The translations under genes and the position numbers were made by a program. The notes under the pieces were generated by a model. It was not told where the DNA came from and searched no databases. It was given only the letters and a program-made list of their open reading frames with translations. From assembly GCF_038397735.1 (NCBI RefSeq), contig NZ_CP151635.1, positions 248,001-312,000 of the forward strand: a DNA stretch of 64,000 nucleotides, read 5' to 3'. This DNA is from Microbacterium sp. LWH13-1.2 (lineage in GTDB: Bacteria; Actinomycetota; Actinomycetes; Actinomycetales; Microbacteriaceae). This document shows, one piece after another, positions 61,291 through 64,000 of the stretch (positions are counted from its first letter, which is position 1; each line of letters begins with the position of its first letter).

Positions 61291-63331
61291 GCGTCGGCAA
61301 TCTCTTCGGAAGCACCCTGCGCGGGTGGTGCTGAGCGACGTTCTGCCCTACGAACTCCCGCCGTCATTCAGCAACCGTGGCCTGTACGACTTTCTTCGTG
61401 ATGCTGATGTGCGCCTCGGAACCGAAACGGTCCATGCGAGGCTGCTCGACGAGACATCAGAAGTGATCCTCGGAGTTATTCTCGGCAGGGCAGTCTCCTT
61501 CCCTGCGGGTACCACTTCTAGAACGCGCACTGCTCTCAATCTCCCTGCGGACCAGGGGGCGGTCTCCACGATCCCTTTCCAGTACACGGTCCGTCATCGG
61601 AAGAATGACTACCGCACACTGACGGTGCCGCACCCTATGGCGCAGTTGGACATCGCGCACTTCTACGAGAGGTTCGAGGATCTCATCCTCTACCACACAT
61701 CCAAAAGCCGGTTCTCCCTAAGGCGGCCGGCGCGAGTCGCGCCATACGTCGTCGTGAGGGACTCGCTCTTCGCCTATCAACGGCGAACACACGACAGCAT
61801 CGAACACGACGACCACGAGTACGAATGGCTGCGCTCGTACTTCACGTACCAGCGATACTCGAATGTCTACAAGTTCTATGACTCCTCCGAGTACCGATCC
61901 TGTGAGCGCCGGTTTGGATATCTCGTCAAGGTTGATGTTGCGAAGTGTTTCGACAGTATCTACACCCATTCGATTGCATGGGCGGCCCACGGTCACGATG
62001 TAGTGAAGGCCAATCTTGGCCCGCATCTCGATCGCACGTTCGGTGGCGCCTTCGACAAGCTCATGCAACGACTGAACCACAGTGAGACGAGCGGCATCAC
62101 GATCGGTTCTGAAGTATCGCGGCTGTTCGCAGAGGTCATTCTTCAAGCGGTAGATCTCGAGCTTGCGGAGCAGCTTGACCGACTGGGAATGAAGTTCGGT
62201 GAGGACTACGAGGTACTGCGTTACGTTGATGACTACTTCATTTTCCTCGCGGACGAAAGTAGACGTCCGTTCGTGGTCGAGGCGTTGTCTAGGAGCTTGC
62301 GCAAGTACAAACTGCATTTGAACGCCTCGAAGGAGGAGGGAGAGCTCACGCCGTGGCTGTCGCCACTGACTATCGCAAAGAAGCGAGCTCGCCAGCTCAT
62401 ACGGGAAGCGACCAAGCCGCGCGATCGAGACCGCGGTGGTGTCGCCGTGAGTCGCCCATACGTCGATGCGGGCGATCTGATCGTGGGGTACAAGGCGATT
62501 CTGCTGGACACCGGCGTCAGTCACTTCGAGTTAGCAAACTATGCCCTAGCGCGAGTCGAGCGCTCGTTCGAGAAGATCCTGCGCAGATCAGGAGAGGACC
62601 TAGGCAGTGTCGAGCTCTCCAGCCAACAACTGTCTAAGCACCATCGCGCGATCACCTCAAGTCTGCTCGCGTTGACGGACTTCGTATTCTTCGTCTACTC
62701 CGGCGCTCCCCGAATGAGCCCTGCCGTCAAGGTGGCTCGAGTTTGTAGCACGTTGCTCCGATATGCACGTTCGGAGGGCGTGCCTGCTCATGATCGCGAG
62801 CGGGTCGAGATGCGCGTCCGCGACGAGCTGATGCAGCAACTTCGGCGGTCGAAGGGATCGATGAGCCCTGATGCGGTGACAGCGACACTCATCGACTGCG
62901 TCTCGGACTTGGGCGCGAACTACGCGATCCGAGAGGGTGAACTCGCAGATCTCTGCGGATTCACCAGATCAGGAGGCAAGCTCCGTGAGCCGTCGACGAT
63001 GAATGTGTTGCTACTGTTCAGTCTCCTATTGCATATGAAACGCTCGAAGGCCTACCCGGAGCTACGCCAAGCGTGCGAAAGATGGATCCTCCAGATGCAG
63101 GAGCGGTCACTGATCGACGGGGAGCTCTCGCTGCTCAACCTGAATGTGCTCACCTGCCCGTTTGTTCCTCGATCCATCCGGGAGGAGATCTGCGCACGAT
63201 ACGCTGTGACGGTTACTGCGGCGGCAACAGCGGATCGTCTAGTCGCGAAATCTCGACGATGGAACGTTGACTGGGAGTCCTTCGATCTTTACGCCGCGCT
63301 CGAGCGGAAGCGAATGCTCGAGGTATATTGA
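61283..63331 (+). CDS. Defence-type reverse transcriptase, second of pair (DRT3b/UG8-like)
   Basis: A 682-residue reverse transcriptase that differs strongly from the first. Motif A is LVKVDVAKCFDSIYTHS (Asp218), motif B is GITIGSEVSRLFAEVIL, motif C is LRYVDDYFIFLADE with YVDD at 314-317, and motif D is LHLNASKEEGEL. About 310 C-terminal residues are helical and have no recognisable domain. The GTG start at 61283 lies inside the stop region of the first RT, with AGGGGG upstream, so the two should be made in balance. The pair matches DRT type 3, in which a UG3 and a UG8 RT act together with an ncRNA. Confidence 0.8.
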   Translation: MPKRRQSLRKHPARVVLSDVLPYELPPSFSNRGLYDFLRDADVRLGTETVHARLLDETSEVILGVILGRAVSFPAGTTSRTRTALNLPADQGAVSTIPFQYTVRHRKNDYRTLTVPHPMAQLDIAHFYERFEDLILYHTSKSRFSLRRPARVAPYVVVRDSLFAYQRRTHDSIEHDDHEYEWLRSYFTYQRYSNVYKFYDSSEYRSCERRFGYLVKVDVAKCFDSIYTHSIAWAAHGHDVVKANLGPHLDRTFGGAFDKLMQRLNHSETSGITIGSEVSRLFAEVILQAVDLELAEQLDRLGMKFGEDYEVLRYVDDYFIFLADESRRPFVVEALSRSLRKYKLHLNASKEEGELTPWLSPLTIAKKRARQLIREATKPRDRDRGGVAVSRPYVDAGDLIVGYKAILLDTGVSHFELANYALARVERSFEKILRRSGEDLGSVELSSQQLSKHHRAITSSLLALTDFVFFVYSGAPRMSPAVKVARVCSTLLRYARSEGVPAHDRERVEMRVRDELMQQLRRSKGSMSPDAVTATLIDCVSDLGANYAIREGELADLCGFTRSGGKLREPSTMNVLLLFSLLLHMKRSKAYPELRQACERWILQMQERSLIDGELSLLNLNVLTCPFVPRSIREEICARYAVTVTAAATADRLVAKSRRWNVDWESFDLYAALERKRMLEVY

Positions 63332-63333
63332 CT

Positions 63334-63552
63334 GGGCGCCCAGGCTCGCCCGACTTGTTCGAGCACACACACCAGCGCAGAGCGTGACGCCTGGAGAATC
63401 GCCGGAGGTGGTGGGCCGTCCTAGGGCGGCCCACCACCTCGAACCCAGCTCAGAGCGGCCGGTGGGTAGTCCTATTCCGAGCCAGTGGCTTGGAGGTTCC
63501 TGCAGCCTGTGCACAAGACCGGGTTTTCAGCTCCTCGTATGATTCTAAAGCG
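63334..63552 (+). ncRNA. Candidate DRT3 ncRNA with CACACACAC template
   Basis: No gene lies between the second RT and the minus-strand gene at 63553. The sequence contains CACACACAC at 63364-63372. Directly before it, GCTCG (63344-63348) can pair with CGAGC (63360-63364); around it, CCAGGC (63340-63345) can pair with GCCTGG (63389-63394), putting the repeat in a loop. Further on, GAGGTGGTGGGCCG (63405-63418) pairs perfectly with CGGCCCACCACCTC (63427-63440), and smaller hairpins follow near 63480-63490. From memory, DRT3 ncRNAs carry an AC-repeat template. Boundaries are guesses, and the strand is assumed from the operon. Confidence 0.6.
63405..63440 (+). terminator. Perfect 14-bp hairpin downstream of the RT pair
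   Basis: GAGGTGGTGGGCCG (63405-63418) and CGGCCCACCACCTC (63427-63440) with an eight-base loop TCCTAGGG. No T-run follows. It may be a terminator for the RT operon or part of the ncRNA fold; both are possible at once. Confidence 0.5.
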
Positions 63553-64000
63553 CTAGCCTTCCAGCTTGGGCCTGATCGCGTCGGGAGCCTCATCCAACCG
63601 GTCCAGCATCTTCTTCGGATCCTTTACGACCTCATCGTCGAGCCGGTTCGATGCGATGTCCTTGGAGTTCACAACGCGGGCTCGCGCGTGCATTTCGCCA
63701 TTCTCGTCCTGCCATTGCACGTACTGCAGAGGCTCGGAATCGAAGGAGAAGGACTTCAGGTGCTTGGTCTTGTCCGCCAGGTTGGCGATAGACCCGGCGT
63801 GAGTTGCGGTGTTGTCAGCCTGGAACTTCTCAGTCGTCGCACCTTCAACCAGGCCGACGAGTTGTGTGGCCGCGACACGAACCTTCCTCTTGTCGGCGAC
63901 CGCCTTAGTCCACTGTTTGAACTTCACCCATGCCGAACCTGGCTCAGCCCCAGTGATCTCGACCCGTCGTACGCCTAGACCCCGCATGAACTCGCGATAG
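63553..64000 (-). CDS. Hypothetical protein, C-terminal part, runs off the right edge
   Basis: At least 149 residues, open to the window edge (YREF then MRGLGVRRVE at 63987). The visible part is charged and mixed alpha/beta, with GSAWVKFKQWTKAVADKRK, QADNTATHAGSIANLADKTKH and QYVQWQDENGEMHARARVVN. No motif is recognised. The ATG at 63987 could be the start, but the frame continues upstream, so a longer gene is likely. It converges on the RT pair and encloses the putative ncRNA region. It may be further cargo or a chromosomal gene. Confidence 0.6.
   Translation of the reverse strand, partial: YREFMRGLGVRRVEITGAEPGSAWVKFKQWTKAVADKRKVRVAATQLVGLVEGATTEKFQADNTATHAGSIANLADKTKHLKSFSFDSEPLQYVQWQDENGEMHARARVVNSKDIASNRLDDEVVKDPKKMLDRLDEAPDAIRPKLEG

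Noticed and set aside
59947..63331. Group II intron or retron
   Set aside because: Neither RT has a maturase X domain or HNH tail, there is no intron-domain-V-like sequence, and no msr/msd inverted repeats or typical retron motif were seen.
63490..63978. A 162-codon plus-strand frame at the right edge
   Set aside because: It is the complement of the minus-strand gene that ends at 63553, and starts in the putative ncRNA; the minus-strand frame has better composition.
1..64000. CRISPR arrays and rRNA genes
   Set aside because: No regularly spaced repeats of 25-40 bases and no rRNA-like sequence were seen; only one tRNA was recognised.

Overview
The window comes from a high-GC actinobacterium, most likely a Microbacterium or close relative in the Microbacteriaceae. 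The signs are the G+C-rich third codon positions, frequent GTG starts, ATGA gene overlaps, the SufS/SufU pair, an LPxTG pilus locus with class C sortase, DUF1206 and FCD-type GntR genes, and the constant recurrence of GGATGC/GCATCC. Taxonomy is inferred from gene style, not from a marker gene.

Positions 1-11406 hold sugar metabolism and small regulators: a LacI repressor (cut by the left edge) divergent from an oxidoreductase-cupin-oxidoreductase operon with a perfect operator, then xylBA divergent from a ROK-family xylR with a shared operator, then an AraC/GyrI pair, a SnoaL-like/HxlR divergent pair, a DUF1206 membrane protein and a LysE exporter. Positions 11619-17390 are a sortase-assembled pilus operon (LPTTG adhesin, SpaH-type major pilin with a pilin motif, class C sortase, and a divergent small sortase-like protein). 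Just after it (17617-19560), and again at 25232-27025, lie two unusual single-chain proteins: ECF sigma factor, zinc-finger anti-sigma module, membrane segment, Pro-rich linker and extracellular beta domain. Between them are a PucR regulator, a three-gene polar amino-acid-type ABC importer and an FMN hydroxyacid oxidase. Positions 27083-49064 are ordinary chromosome: sufSU, acetyltransferase, F420/NADP-type reductase, GntR, copper chaperone plus copA behind a CsoR-type operator, a secreted HExxH protein, tRNA-Arg(ACG), LysR with a fumarate-reductase-like flavoprotein, serine deaminase, ABC transporter, hrpB, a flotillin-like protein and MarR.

From about 49.1 kb to the right edge the base composition is visibly less GC-rich and the content changes. 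A Tn7-like transposition module (tnsA-tnsB-tnsC-tniQ, translationally coupled) begins behind a set of short direct repeats that resemble TnsB binding sites. What follows looks like its cargo and reads as an anti-phage island: a protein with an Xre/MbcA/ParS-like C-terminal module, a frameshifted PIN-like gene followed by a second copy of that module, an HNH endonuclease, an 812-residue protein with a PD-(D/E)XK-like nuclease core, and two overlapping reverse-transcriptase genes.

The two-RT unit (59947-63331) is the most interesting item. Both proteins carry YVDD catalytic motifs, neither has group II intron or retron features, and the arrangement matches type 3 defence-associated reverse transcriptases (DRT3: UG3 plus UG8 RTs and an ncRNA). 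Immediately downstream is a 220-base non-coding stretch with a CACACACAC run beside and inside possible RNA helices and a perfect 14-bp hairpin. It is a strong candidate for the DRT3 ncRNA and its dinucleotide-repeat template. The right end of the transposon was not found and may lie outside the window.
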